In this document: positions 47,546 through 58,405 of the stretch, piece by piece
Layout of the letters: every line of letters starts with the position of its first letter
How positions within the stretch are numbered: the stretch's first letter is position 1
Source of the DNA: Cryptomeria japonica
Lineage: Eukaryota > Streptophyta > Pinopsida > Cupressales > Cupressaceae
DNA length: 64,000 bases
Assembly: GCF_030272615.1 (NCBI RefSeq)
Contig: NC_081406.1
Span: forward strand, 401,774,939-401,838,938
Direction: 5' to 3'
Position numbers and translations under genes: made by a program
Notes under the pieces: generated by a model
Databases searched by the model: none
The model's input: the letters and a program-made list of their open reading frames with translations, nothing else
Told to the model about the DNA's origin: nothing

Positions 47546-47981
47546 AAAGTGTAAAATCCTGGCAAATCCAACATTATTTTTTGGGGAAAAATTTCATATT
47601 GATGGAGAATTGTTTTTCAAATTAGGAAAAAAAATAATTTGTATTGGTGATTTTTTTTTAAACCTATGAAAATTCCATAAAATCTTGGTAAATAATTCAT
47701 TACTATGGGGAAAATATATAATGTATGAGGCAAATGTTTTTGTTTAAAGGAAAAAATATAAAAGTGTATGGGCGGAAAGTTTTACTGCGAAGAAAAAATT
47801 ATTTAATTGTATTGCCGAATTTTATCTACTGTTTGAAAATTGTTTAAATTTATTGGCTAATCTTTCATTATTTATGGTAAAATTAATATTTTATTGGTGA
47901 TTTCATTGCATTTTTGCTATCTATTTATAGCCACTTTTCAAGAGTTGTGACTCATCATGTGGGCCAATGCCAAATTTATGC
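47546..47981. other. AT-rich stretch with a TATA box at its end
   Basis: No coding sequence. CTATTTATAGCC at 47923 is a TATA-like element of the same form as that at 48880, and GTGGGCCAATG follows at 47959. The TATA may belong to a lost first unit of the small-ORF cluster. Confidence 0.4.
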
Positions 47982-48879
47982 AACATCCATCAATTTACAA
48001 TTTAAATAGATTATTTAAGATCGTTTGATGACCATAGATCAATGGCTGAAGTTTTATTTCGGCCCAAATTTATGAAGGAACCGTAGTTCTCCAGAAAGTC
48101 TCCAAAATGGAGACACGTATCAAATCTTAACCCCGCGCCTTAACCTTGATCATAGATTACAACTGGTTAGTAGGTTACGTGGATGCTCGATAATGTTGCA
48201 TGGTCCTAATCGACATTTATTAATTTCTTGTCATTGACATTCTCTAATTGTGATCCACTCAACATGCATGACTTCCAATTTGATAGTGGCACCGATGATA
48301 TTACTAATTTTGCACACTCATGCATTTATGGGAAAGATTTACAAAGAGATACAAAAGATTTAAAAAAAATTAAAGCACAAAGGAATTAAGAGGGTTAGAT
48401 AAGGAATTGCACAATGGTATCGATAAGCATGACCACATCAACACAACCTAACATCCATCAATTTATGATTTTAAATATATTATTTAAGACCGTTTGATGA
48501 TCGTAGATCAATGGCTGAAGTTTTATTTTGGCCCAAATTTTTGAAGGAAACTTAGTTCTCGAGAAATTCTCTCGAATGGAGACATGTATCAAATATTAAC
48601 CCCACACCTTAACCTTGATCGTTGATTAGAACTGATTAGTAGGTTACATGGATGGTCAATAATGTTGTACGGTCCTAATCGATATTTATTAATGTCTTGT
48701 CATTGACATTCTCTAATTGCGATCCACTCAGCATGCACGACTTGCAATTTGGTAGTGGGACCAATGATATTACCAATTTCTCACACTCGTGCATTTGTGG
48801 GAAATATTTACAGAGAGATACGAAAGATTTAAAAAATTTTAAAGTAAAAAGGAATTAAGAGGGTTAGAGAAGGAATTGC
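47982..48879 (+). promoter_or_regulatory. tandemly duplicated 430-bp promoter-like module
   Basis: 47982-48410 and 48450-48879 are two diverged direct copies with the same order of words: AACATCCATCAATTTA, GTAGATCAATGGCTGAAG, GGCCCAAATTT, ATGGAGACACGTATCAAA (CATG in the second copy), CTTAACCTTGAT, GGTCCTAATCG, CATTGACATTCTCTAATT and GTTAGA-AAGGAATTGC. The second ends directly in TATTTATAG at 48880, about 100 bases before ORF A1. The G-box-like ACGT core and the GGCCCA word resemble elements common in plant promoters. Function is inferred. Confidence 0.6.
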
Positions 48880-48983
48880 TATTTATAGATGATCTGCACT
48901 TCTTTCTTCTTCAATTTGCCTTTGAAATTCTACCTTTGGTTTAGGTATTTAGGCTGTATAATTTAATATTTAGATTCCTGAAG

Positions 48984-49241
48984 ATGGAAACTCCTATCCA
49001 GTTGAGAAGCACATCTATAGAGGACCAGAAGGCCTTTTTGGGCTTGGTCAAAGACACAACCCTCGTATCAGTTTGTAAGGAGGTTGGGATTTTTACAAAT
49101 GAGGTTGTGAGGATGGTCCTGGGCCAAGAGTTTTTGCGAAATGTTGATAGATACCGAGTTAACACAAACATTACATCCCAGTTTTTTATGTCTCTTTTGG
49201 ACCTCGGAGGAGACAAGGTGGATATGTTAAAATGTTGTTAA
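48984..49241 (+). CDS. ORF A1, small protein of unknown family
   Basis: ATG at 48984 lies about 100 bases after TATTTATAG and opens an 85-residue frame of balanced codon use. The protein resembles that of ORF B1 at 50082: both begin M-x-x-PI-x-LR-x-T, share QxAF(L/I)G, D-x-x-LVS, (R/K)M(V/I)LG(Q/E)EFL and RYRV, about 40% identity over 57 residues. I recognise no family. The TAA at 49239 overlaps the ATG of A2 (49232) in another frame, so either these are two overlapping genes or one gene with a frameshift. Confidence 0.45.
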   Translation: METPIQLRSTSIEDQKAFLGLVKDTTLVSVCKEVGIFTNEVVRMVLGQEFLRNVDRYRVNTNITSQFFMSLLDLGGDKVDMLKCC

Positions 49242-49555
49242 GAAAGACCTTCAAAGAAGAATTCCTGGGGGACAACGTTCAAGTTGTCATCTTTGCAGAC
49301 ATAGGGGTGGGGATCCCTTGGGCAAGTGATTTACACAAGCTTCTCCTACTAGGGTCAAATGTGGCCAGACAACCTTTTATTTTGAACCTAAATGCTGAGC
49401 AATTGATGTGACATAGGAAATGGGTACGGATTGGTAGGGATTTACGCTGGAAATGGTTTCTCCTAGATGAATTTCTAGACTATCAATGGCTCAATGAATT
49501 CTCAGAGCTTATCCTCTCTGGAGAATTCTACTTAGACGGAGGGGAAGATCCTTAG
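49232..49555 (+). pseudogene. ORF A2, continuation or partner of A1, one stop
   Basis: A frame of 107 codons from ATG 49232 to TAG 49553, interrupted by TGA at 49409 (possibly an Arg CGA changed by C-to-T). It is rich in hydrophobic and aromatic residues (VVIFADIGVGIPWASDLHKLLL, KWFLLDEFLDYQWL split over the two halves) and ends acidic. No family recognised. The overlap with A1 makes a single original protein of about 190 residues likely. Confidence 0.4.
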
Positions 49556-50081
49556 GGTTACCCATGAAGAGTTTCAATTTTTTGTTTTGTTTTTTGGATA
49601 CCATCATACCACTGGTCCAATACCAATGCCCTAATAGTTTTTTTTTTTTGGCTAGTTCCTCGTAACCTCCCTCATTTTGGCTTTAAAGTTTTGGAGAGAC
49701 TCTGACAGTCAACTATTGTAAATTTGTGGAACATATTAATGAAAAGTTTGCCTTTTATGGATTTAAAAAATGCTTTCAGACTCATTCTTTTGCACTTAGC
49801 AGATTCCAGTTTGTGAATGAAATGACCAAAATTGTGTCACTATGTGTAATAATTAATGGCAAAATTGAAATTATAATGCAATACCAAGTTAATAATTTGT
49901 GAATCTGAAAATGAACCAAATAAATGTATGTGTGTGATTTTGTGAATCATTAACAAAATGAAATTACAATACAGTAGCAAGCATTTGGTTAATAATTAAG
50001 AGTTAGTTGAGTAGTAATAATTTCATAAAAGAAATACATGACGATTGAAAAATACGGTGGTTGGGAAAATTAGGAGTGAAA
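49556..50081. other. spacer between ORFs A2 and B1
   Basis: Contains a poly(T) run at 49639 and AATGAAAAG near 49738 that could be a polyadenylation region, but nothing decisive. The phrase (A/G)TTAATAATT with TTTGTGAAT repeats loosely (49889 and 49988). No coding sequence. Confidence 0.4.
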
Positions 50082-50291
50082 ATGGATATGCCCATTCTTC
50101 TAAGGGCCACGAAAAGGCAAATGGCCTTCATTGGTAGGATTATAGACAAGAGGTTGGTCTCAACTTTGAGGACAGACTATCATCTTGTCCTGCATGCAAT
50201 CAAGATGATTCTGGGAGAAGAATTTCTTCAAGCCTACCATAGGTATAGGGTAGGCTTGAAGAATTTTTTCCTAGGTTGGATGAGGAGCTGA
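50082..50291 (+). pseudogene. ORF B1, paralogue of A1, truncated
   Basis: ATG at 50082 gives 69 residues that align with the first 59 of A1 (see there). After RYRV the frame runs into the second arm of a 15-bp inverted repeat (50224-50238 and 50249-50263) and ends soon after, so the C-terminal part appears lost through a fold-back rearrangement. No promoter module of the 430-bp type stands directly before it. Confidence 0.45.
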
Positions 50292-50480
50292 GAGCCTTCA
50301 TGGCTAGGGAATGATCCAATGGTGTATATTATTTATTTTAATTAATTGTCAAAATAGACTATGATTGGACATGTTTTATAATTTATAAAACATTATAAAC
50401 CATAACCTTAATCAATATATTATTTTATAATATTTCAGATTTTTAAAATACTTAATAATTACATTGAATAAGAAAAATGA
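50292..50480. other. AT-rich spacer
   Basis: No gene or motif seen; multiple TTTATAAT words only. Confidence 0.5.
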
Positions 50481-50489
50481 ATAAAATTT

Positions 50490-50713
50490 GATGAACATTG
50501 GATCAGGATGATCGTAGATCGACGACGCAAGCTCCATTTCTGGCCGAAGTTGTGAGGGTTAAAACTTTTTACAACCGTCCTCCGAAAAAGTGGCACGTGT
50601 GATCAAAAGATTTGATTTTATCTATAGAAAATTGGCAGAGGTTATCCCAAGATTCTAGAAATGGATTGGTGTATGGCCCAAATTTTTTGGAGGAAGATCG
50701 AGATGGTGGGAAG
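50490..50713 (+). promoter_or_regulatory. promoter-like segment upstream of ORF C, cut by a solo LTR
   Basis: GATGATCGTAGATC at 50507 and TGGCCGAAGTTG at 50541 recur in the same order as in the 430-bp modules (GATGATCGTAGATC at 48497, TGGCCCAAATTT). GGCACGTGTGATC at 50591 carries a perfect G-box core. The segment ends at GGGAAG, where the solo LTR inserted; beyond the LTR the sequence resumes with ATCCTATATAGC and ORF C1. Confidence 0.5.
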
Positions 50714-52049
50714 TGTTGGACATTGCTGCTGCTAGGATTTGTTGTTGTCATTGATGTCAACATATTCTTGTGACTTATTGCTTTGGTGCTTGTAGATTGG
50801 TTTATTGTGATCATGGTTTGGTGTATGGAGTATTTATAGTATCACTATATTCTTCTGTATTGGTTTTGATGATCTGGGAAGCTTAATTGATCACAACTTT
50901 ATGATCCGGTTTGTAGTTTGTTTCTCTAATCAATGCTTTGCAGAGTTTAGTATTTCCTTCAGTATATTCTAGTGTGATCAAACCTTGAGCTGATTCTTTG
51001 GGAAATTGTTTGGGATGGTCTTGTGTATCTTCATTTCAAATGGTTCACGATTTGGTGCTCCATAAGCTATCTTTCTTTGTGACAGTTGTTGTTGTTTGAG
51101 TGTTCTTGAGTTTCAGATGTTTACAGATGAAGATTTGATAAGTGGTGTTGTTGTAGTTGTCTCTAATGATTCTAACATGCTTGATGGTGTTTCCTAATTG
51201 TGTCCTATTTTTTTTTTTGATCCACATTGATTGTTGTGTGAGCTCTTGGTGATTTTGCTGAACTGGCGATCTTCATGTTATGTAGTTTTCTTAGTGGTGT
51301 AGTGTGTTGCGGTTGATCTTGGCATGATTTATGGTGGTCTTCCATGTTTGGAGATTTGAATTAGGTCCATGTTATGTCATGTATATCATTATTTTGGTCT
51401 GGTGGTTGATCGTTGTATCATGTGATGTAATTTTGTAATTGTGAGTTGAGGGTTTAGTCGACCTTGTTATCAAGGTTGATGAATTGTATAAATAGGTGAT
51501 ATTGTCACGTAATTTATGTATTAAGGTTGTGACTGCATTATCAAAGAGTGGTGTATGTTGCAAACAAGAATTCATCTTTTGGTGTAGTGTATTGAGAAGA
51601 GATTAGTGTTTTAGAGAAGACAATAGTGGTTAACTGGAACTGCCATTAGGCATTTGCAGATACTATTATTGCAGTTCATTCCTTCTGGATTGTAGTCCAA
51701 ATCTTGTTGTAAGTTAGTGAGACTTCCCTGAGGGTTGTAGCCTTCTGGGTCATTATATTTTGAGCAGTGAGCTCTAGGTAGTGTGCCTGGATGCATGTGA
51801 GTTCTCCATTGTAATATTTTTGCATACTAGTACAAAGTATCATCTTATTGTGGGTAGGTTCCCACTGTGGTTTTTCCCTTAACCGGGTTTTCCACATCAA
51901 AATCTTGGTGTTGTGTGTTGTGTTGTCAATTTGCCTATCTTTGTTATTGCTATAGTTTATTTCATCCGTATTTATGATTAAGTTTGTTGATCCAGTGAAA
52001 ACTGATTCACCACCCCCCTCTCAGTTTTCCTTCATTGTTGTTGCTAACA
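50714..52049 (+). mobile_element. solo LTR Z (copia type)
   Basis: TGTTGGACATTGC at 50714 to GCTAACA at 52049, 1,336 bp. GGGAAG occurs on both sides (50708-50713 and 52050-52055), a direct repeat one base longer than the usual five. No internal sequence. It belongs to the same family as LTR Y at 46214 and shows the conserved GTGGGTAGGTTCCCAC and CCGGGTTTTCCACAT words. Confidence 0.88.
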
Positions 52050-52082
52050 GGGAAGATCCTATATAGCAACAGGATATTGGCG

Positions 52083-52268
52083 ATGATATTTCCACAAAAG
52101 GAAAATGACAGTTTTTCAGAATCAAGTGTGCATGTAAGGAAGAGGAGGAGTGGGTTGAGTCACCGGAGGATCAGATTAATCGACTATTCAATTGAGCTAA
52201 CGATAGAGAAAAGGGATGGTGGTTATCATTTTGGGCCCCGATTTCTAGAGCAAAGGCCATGTGCATGA
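52083..52268 (+). CDS. ORF C1, small basic protein of unknown family
   Basis: ATG at 52083 gives 61 residues. TATATAG at 52060 lies only 23 bases upstream. A basic cluster (VRKRRSGLSHRRIRL) looks like a nuclear or nucleic-acid-binding signal. The TGA at 52266 is 10 bases before the ATG of C2, in another frame. No family recognised; the short length keeps confidence low. Confidence 0.35.
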   Translation: MIFPQKENDSFSESSVHVRKRRSGLSHRRIRLIDYSIELTIEKRDGGYHFGPRFLEQRPCA

Positions 52269-52278
52269 CAGACTGGTG

Positions 52279-52629
52279 ATGGAAAAACTATTTGAACCAA
52301 TCGTGCAGGTTTCAGGCTACCCGATCTTGGCCAACAAAATTGTCTGGAGGATGGTGAGAGAAGACCTCATGCAGGAGGTTATGACTGTACTGGACTACAT
52401 AGAGGTGGCTCGAGAATCGGGTTGTGTGATGGGGTATTTCCAATTGAATGTAGATGAGAAGAAGAAGAAGATGAGGAAGGCTTGGAGTCTGTTCAAATCT
52501 GAGATAATGAAGGAATACAACATGGGTAAATTTGTAGATTACATGAAGGAGAATATTGATGTTATGGCAGAAGAGATAGTTGATAGGGTGATAGAGATTG
52601 TGAATGGGATTTCTTACATGTATAACTAA
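52279..52629 (+). CDS. ORF C2, helical protein of unknown family
   Basis: ATG at 52279 gives 116 residues to TAA 52627. The protein is largely amphipathic and alpha-helical with a Lys-rich stretch (NVDEKKKKMRKAW) and alternating hydrophobic positions (MAEEIVDRVIEIVNGI), a likely coiled coil. No family recognised. AATAG and an A-rich region near 52668 could end the transcript. C1 and C2 might be one broken gene. Confidence 0.45.
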   Translation: MEKLFEPIVQVSGYPILANKIVWRMVREDLMQEVMTVLDYIEVARESGCVMGYFQLNVDEKKKKMRKAWSLFKSEIMKEYNMGKFVDYMKENIDVMAEEIVDRVIEIVNGISYMYN

Positions 52630-52679
52630 GATGTCTAAGTCTTTTATGTAATATTTTCTCTATTTATTAATAGAAAGGG

Positions 52680-54330
52680 TACTGCCCCCTAGGCAAAACT
52701 TGTTTAAAAATAAAAAATAATAATTTTTTTAAATTTTAATTTTATAATTATTAATTAAATGAAAAATTTAGTCCTAATTATTATTAATTATTATATTCTC
52801 AACAAAATTATAACTATGAAAAGAATTAGGAATATAGTAAGATTATACTTAGAATTATTAAAAAATTAAAATAAATAAATAATTTAAGCATTACTAATAA
52901 ATATCACTAAAATATGAATAATAGATATACCAATATATTATGGTTCAATTTTCTTGGATCTTTTTATCTAATATACTAGTTGCACTTGTAATTACTATAA
53001 ACCAAAATTGAAGCCAACATCACTTGGAAAAAAATATAATCTTTCAATAATCAATTTGACTCTAATTATGCCGAGAGGCATCTACAATGACATCAAAATG
53101 TTCGTAAACAAAAATTTAATTTTGAAACAATTTGACATGCAAATGACGGGTAAATGCATGAAATACACCATCTTTTGGTTTTTATGGAGGTATTATTTTA
53201 TTTCTCCAAATAAAATAGAACCCTCGCCACTTGTCTCCAACTATATGAAACTGTTACATTCAAATGATAGTAGAAGAGTGCCATAATATTTAAAAGGGAA
53301 CAATCAATAAAATTATTATCCATATTTTTAAAACTCTTGTATACTACTAATATTGTTGCAATCATCAAATTCCCTACTTGTATACTACTAATAATGTTTT
53401 CATAAAAATCTATATAATAATATTATACTATAATCAAAATAAATTAACAATATAGTAATTTAAATATATAAAAATTAACAATTTAGCTCTTATAGGCAAA
53501 CTTTTGAGAATATATAAATATCATGACAAATATTTAGGCAGGAATATAGTAGTTGATATTTAGATTTTATTTTTATTTACCCTCATTTCCCAAGTTTACC
53601 CTTTAGAATTAGTTTATTTGTGATTTCCCTATCATTCCTCTCCTTGCATGAAAAATAATAAGTAGGTAAAATTCATAAAGGTTAAGCAGAATGGACTAGG
53701 TATATGGGGATTTCAACTTTTTATGTTTAAAAACAACTGCCATAATGTTTTCTTTTAGTGACTTTAGCATTAAAATATTATTTTTAAGATTTATTAATTA
53801 TTAATAATTACTACTATAATTAATAATAGTTATAATTTTTCTTTTTAAAGTTTTAAAAATAAATTTATAGGTTTAAACTATATTAATAAAGTTTAAATTA
53901 ATATTAAAAAATTTTAATATTAAAAATTATATATTTAAAATTAAATTATTCATAAATTAGATTTTAGATTAATTATTTTATTTTATTTTTTAATTTTTTA
54001 AAATATATATGACTAAAAATTGCTCATAATTTTTTTATTTTTTTAAAAATATATAAAATAGCAATAAAGTAATTAGCAACTAAAAATAAATCTATTAAAT
54101 TTAGAATATGTTAGTAGAACTTAGATTGCTATTATGAATTTCTAATGATGAAAATTATATATATGAAAAGTGCTTATTCATAAATTGAATTTGAAGATTA
54201 ATAAATATTTATAATATATTAATAATGAAAAGCAATTATTTTTATTTTTTAATTATTTATCAAGTTTACAGTCTCAATGAATCTATTAAATTCAAAATAT
54301 ATTAAAATTTAACATTAAATCCTTTGTAAA
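52680..54330. other. strongly AT-rich stretch without gene
   Basis: Mostly A/T words such as TTAATTATTAATAATTA. A 92-codon open frame at 53008-53286 has no recognisable similarity and is probably chance. Confidence 0.6.
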
Positions 54331-54339
54331 CTTGATAGG

Positions 54340-54700
54340 TGACGTGGGCCCCAAATTGGCAAAAATCCTATTGATAATGGGACCCACAACAACTGACAAT
54401 GGATATCGTTGTCTGTTGGATAAGCACTAATCAACAACATAAGGTGTATTTTGGGCCGAATGCGGGAACGATAAACATATTTTGCAAACTTCTACTGGAA
54501 ACGAGACACGTGTCATTGAACATTGTCCTACCATAAACAATAAACATTTAATTAAGTATAGTTAAATTCTAAAATTGTAATTGTATACTTAATTAAGTGT
54601 AATAAGCTTTATTCTGGGCATAAAACTATAAAGGATTAAAAAGTCTTCAAAAACATTCTGGAAAAGTGACACATGTGACGTGTCAGACTTTCAGTCCTCA
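54340..54700 (+). promoter_or_regulatory. promoter-like segment with G-box and GGCC words
   Basis: GACGTGGGCCCC at 54342, GGGACCCAC at 54379, TTTGGGCCGAATG at 54451, CGAGACACGTGTCATTG at 54502 and ACACATGTGACGTGTCAGA at 54670. The order GGCC(G/C)AA, CTNCTGGAAA, GAGACACGTGTC repeats that in the modules at 48061 and 50541. It stands about 430 bases before the gene at 55130. Confidence 0.45.
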
Positions 54701-55129
54701 CAATTTAGAAAGAAGCAATGAATTTTTTTCCCTGCAGTTGCGAATAGTTATTAATAACAATTTATAAAATTACAACACGATTCTACAAATTTTTCCCTTT
54801 AGGTTTTGAACTTTTGACTTTTGAGGGTTTTGAAACTAAGAGACTCATATTGGTATTTTGATTCTTGGACAAACCACTAAATCCAGGGAGATTGAGAAAC
54901 AACTACTAGATTAAGAAATACAACAGAGTCTGTCTGTGCCAGTCTACTCAAATAAAAATTTCGTGTAAAATCTAGAACACCTACATCCCACATTTTTTTA
55001 TTTTTTTATCTTGTGGTTTACTGTTTAGATTGTAGAACTAGAATTAGGGGTTCAACTTGAGGGTTAGTATTTTTAGGCTTGTAGTTACTAGTTGTCTAGC
55101 ATTATTTTTAACCATTCATAGTACCAGTG

Positions 55130-57300
55130 ATGGGGAAATCGAATAGTAGAACTAAAAGCCAAGTGAATGAAAAAATAGACTTAATTGAACAGGTTAAAAC
55201 AACAGGTTTCACTGATGAATACCATGATATTTATGATCCTATTATCCATGGTACAAATCAAATCATGGAAATTAGATATGCATTGTCTAATAAGGCGGGA
55301 GATCAAAACAGGGAAAAATATATTATTTTTAATACAATGTTAAATGTAAGTACAAATAAAATTGCATCATGGTATGTTGGATTGGGATGCATGACGTTAC
55401 CTGAAGTATTCCCTTGCCCAAAAATTGTGATAGTTTGTGCCTAAAATTTTGATGAAGATAGAAAAGAATTTGTCAATAAAAATACTCAAGAGGAAATTTT
55501 ATCCATAACCGAGGGAGAATTTGCTCATTTGTTGAACCTAGGGTTTGAAGCACAAAACTCAAACGTCCAAATTGACCTAGGAAAGATGGCAAAGGAATAT
55601 GAGAGAATCGAAGAAAATACTAAAGATTCAATTATCAAAGGTCTAACAATGCGTGGTGCTCGATTGGATTGGAAAAATAAGCCTCCTTATGATTATAATA
55701 TTTTTGTGCCATGTGTTTTGGATACTATTTCCTTGCTAGAATTTCACTTGGGATTGGAAAATAATAGGGAAGTGGGTGCCAACCTTCTTGAAATGTTTTT
55801 TCATATCCATTGTGTAAGAGAACCAATAAGATTTAATTTTGTTGAGCATGTTGTTCAATCCATGCAATATTCAAGACCAACAAGCTTCACATTCGGGTGT
55901 ATAAGATTGATGATAAGGCTCAGGACAGAACATAGTGTTCAATATATGAATGTACACCTAGGATAAGGATGCATGATAATAGAAAGAACTACAACCATTT
56001 TGTAGACTTCTTCTTGACACCAATGTATCCTGAAATCACAAGAACTCCAATGCCTAAATTTTCTTTCTTGTAGAGATTGCATTCAACTCGAAAGTCAAAT
56101 ACAATTGGCTAACTGGTTCTTCATGGAATAATACAATATGTTAAGGTTTTACGAATCAATAATAGAATCCTACAAACTTCCAATACATGTGACAAAGAGG
56201 GTATTTGCATTGGAATATATACGACAAATGGAGAGTATAGATTTACTCTTTCATGGTCAGCAAAAGAAGAGCATATTTTATTCCTTGCCTTTGTAATGTG
56301 GAGGGTTCACATTTGAGAGAAAAGGAATGAATGTGGCACATGATTTATTTACAATTTTTAGCTCTGTTATTGATAGTTACTGGTAGTATGATCCAATCAA
56401 CGTCATTCAAACAAGGCTTATAATGAATAGGAACTCTACAAGAAAATTTCAACATGAAAGTAAACCATTGCTAGAAAAGCTTAAAAACATGGACTCCTGG
56501 GATGAGGTAAAAAAAGGAGATGGAGAAAATTGCCACTGACAATAAAATTTCAATAGAAGAATTGTCATCACAAATTATGGAATTGCACACATAGTGAAGA
56601 ATAAAGAAGGGTATCCAAAATCAAAATGAAAATAGGAGGTCCTATAATTTCTATCAAAAAGTTGTTGATCCATCTAACAAAGCTATTCCAAAAAATATAT
56701 TGGAACAATGTAAAGATAGACTTTGGACTCAAACCAAAATAAGGGATTTTTGGACTATGAGGAAGAATCTCAGTGAACCAAAGACTCATGCAGATCTTAA
56801 TGAAATCAATGAGGATATTGAGTTTAGTAAATTGTGGAATATGGAGCATCCCACATAAGCATATGACAAAAGTGATGATGAAAATGAGTATGAGATTGAG
56901 GTCACTCTAATACCTACTATAGTCTCTGCAAATTGAGTGGAGTAGATGAGTCCATGATAGAAAAATATAGCAAAGGGGCAACCATTATGGAAAAAATGGG
57001 TTTTGAAGGTGGTGGTCTGGGTCCTAAAGGAGAAGGCTCTTGGATTCCAATTATCACACCACTTCCACCAAAATATGGTGATAAACCAATCATTGGAGTT
57101 AAATCATTAGATTCATTAGAGAAAGGTACTACTCATTCCCGTGCATCTCCATTTCAATTTGGTAGAGCTTCAAATCCACCTTGTGCCACTGCCACTGGTG
57201 GGGATGACATGGGTACTAATACTAGTTGTCCTGAACAAGTGCAACAATAATATATCTCTTACAAGAGGCCACTAGTACTAGATACTATACAAAATCCCAA
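55130..57300 (+). pseudogene. unknown gene with C-terminal G-patch, broken and interrupted
   Basis: ATG at 55130. The same frame continues past a stop at 55442 to 55964, then frameshifts. Later frames give MDSWDEVKKGD, KVVDPSNKAIPKNILEQCKD and KIRDFWTMRKNLSEPKTHA (56490-56780). A G-patch (GATIMEKMGFEGGGLGPKG) follows at 56968-57024. Beyond a stop at 57248 the reading can be followed to 57300, where copia element 2 inserted, and resumes at 63961 with DQGIVKKKKVM. The G-patch resembles that in the Tat element, but the preceding 500 residues do not look like a gag I know. It may be an unusual retroelement or a host-gene remnant. Confidence 0.5.
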
Positions 57301-58348
57301 TGTTGGTATTTTGGATATGTTGATATGGTTTTTTTATTGATGTCAACACTTGTCAACACTTGAGAACTCTTGGAGATCTTTGGTTATGTTCACCAACATG
57401 ATCAATGATTTATGCACAATCACTGGTATTTGGTTAACCGATAAGATTATATTGTTCACCGGCACTGAGGATGATCTGTTATCATCTGGAGATTACTTGG
57501 TTATGTCAAAGACATCATTTGGACACTTGGTCTTGATGATTTGATTATTGATCTAATCGGGTTTGCATATTTGTTGTTATCGGCAAATAGGTCCAAGATA
57601 TGCACTGACAAGCTTATCTATTCCAGATCAGCATGACATGTCATGAAGATGATTTATTATTATTGTAAATGTATTGAGCCAACATCATGCATTGCATATT
57701 GATTCATTTGTAATTTATTTTATTATAATATCTTAGTGAGCCAGCCTACTCATTTGGTCTTAGGTTTTGGTATATATGTAAGATCTCATTTATGAGATTT
57801 GGTGGTAGAGTGTGGAAAAGGATTGTAATAAGGTATATGTGAATATGAGCAGAGCTATAAATAGAGACATCATTCAAGATTGAAGGAAGGTTTGAAGAAG
57901 GCAAATCAGAGCTTAACCGATACTGAATCAAGTATATGAAGATGCTATTTTGAGCAGTACATTATCATTGGATTTAACCATCCAATTGTAGTCAGTGTGA
58001 CTCCCATTTTGTGATTAAGGCAGTTGGCCTATCTGCATGTGCAAAATCCATATTGTACACACATACTATCTACAATAGTATCATCTGATTATGGGTAAGG
58101 TTTCCCATCATGGTTTTTCCCCTTACAAGGTTTCCACATACAAATAACTATGTTATGTGTGTATGTTATTTGTCTTTTTGTTTCATGCATTGAACTTTAC
58201 CAGTACTGCAATTAACTATTAAACTATCTACTAGCATTAAAGTTTGGTTTACCGGTATTAAGCATTAGGTTTGGTTAACTTAGTTTTGATTTGTATTTAT
58301 TGGACAACTGATTCACCCCCCCCTCTTAGTTGCCTCCAGTACCTAACA
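57301..58348 (+). repeat. copia element 2, 5' LTR
   Basis: TGTTGG...CCTAACA. Near the start GTCAACACTT is repeated in tandem (57341), as it is in the 3' LTR, so the duplication predates the insertion. TATATATGTAAG near 57772 and GGTTTTTCCCC at 58119 are shared with the LTRs of element 1. Confidence 0.92.
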
Positions 58349-58349
58349 A

Positions 58350-58363
58350 TTGATATTAGAGCC
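58350..58363 (+). other. copia element 2, primer-binding site (decayed)
   Basis: TTGATATTAGAGCC corresponds to TTGGTATCAGAGC in element 1; the two differences are G-to-A and C-to-T. Confidence 0.8.
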
Positions 58364-58405
58364 TAGTTCTCTCTTTACAGAAGTTTAACAGCTAGAGGAG
58401 ATCAA

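Noticed and set aside
53008-53286. 92-codon open frame
   Set aside because: No similarity, AT-driven composition, no promoter or relative in the window.
47982-55126. Integrated virus with several small genes
   Set aside because: Considered because of compact ORFs and repeated promoter-like modules, but no replication, capsid or movement protein motif and no origin-type hairpin was seen; kept only as an open question.
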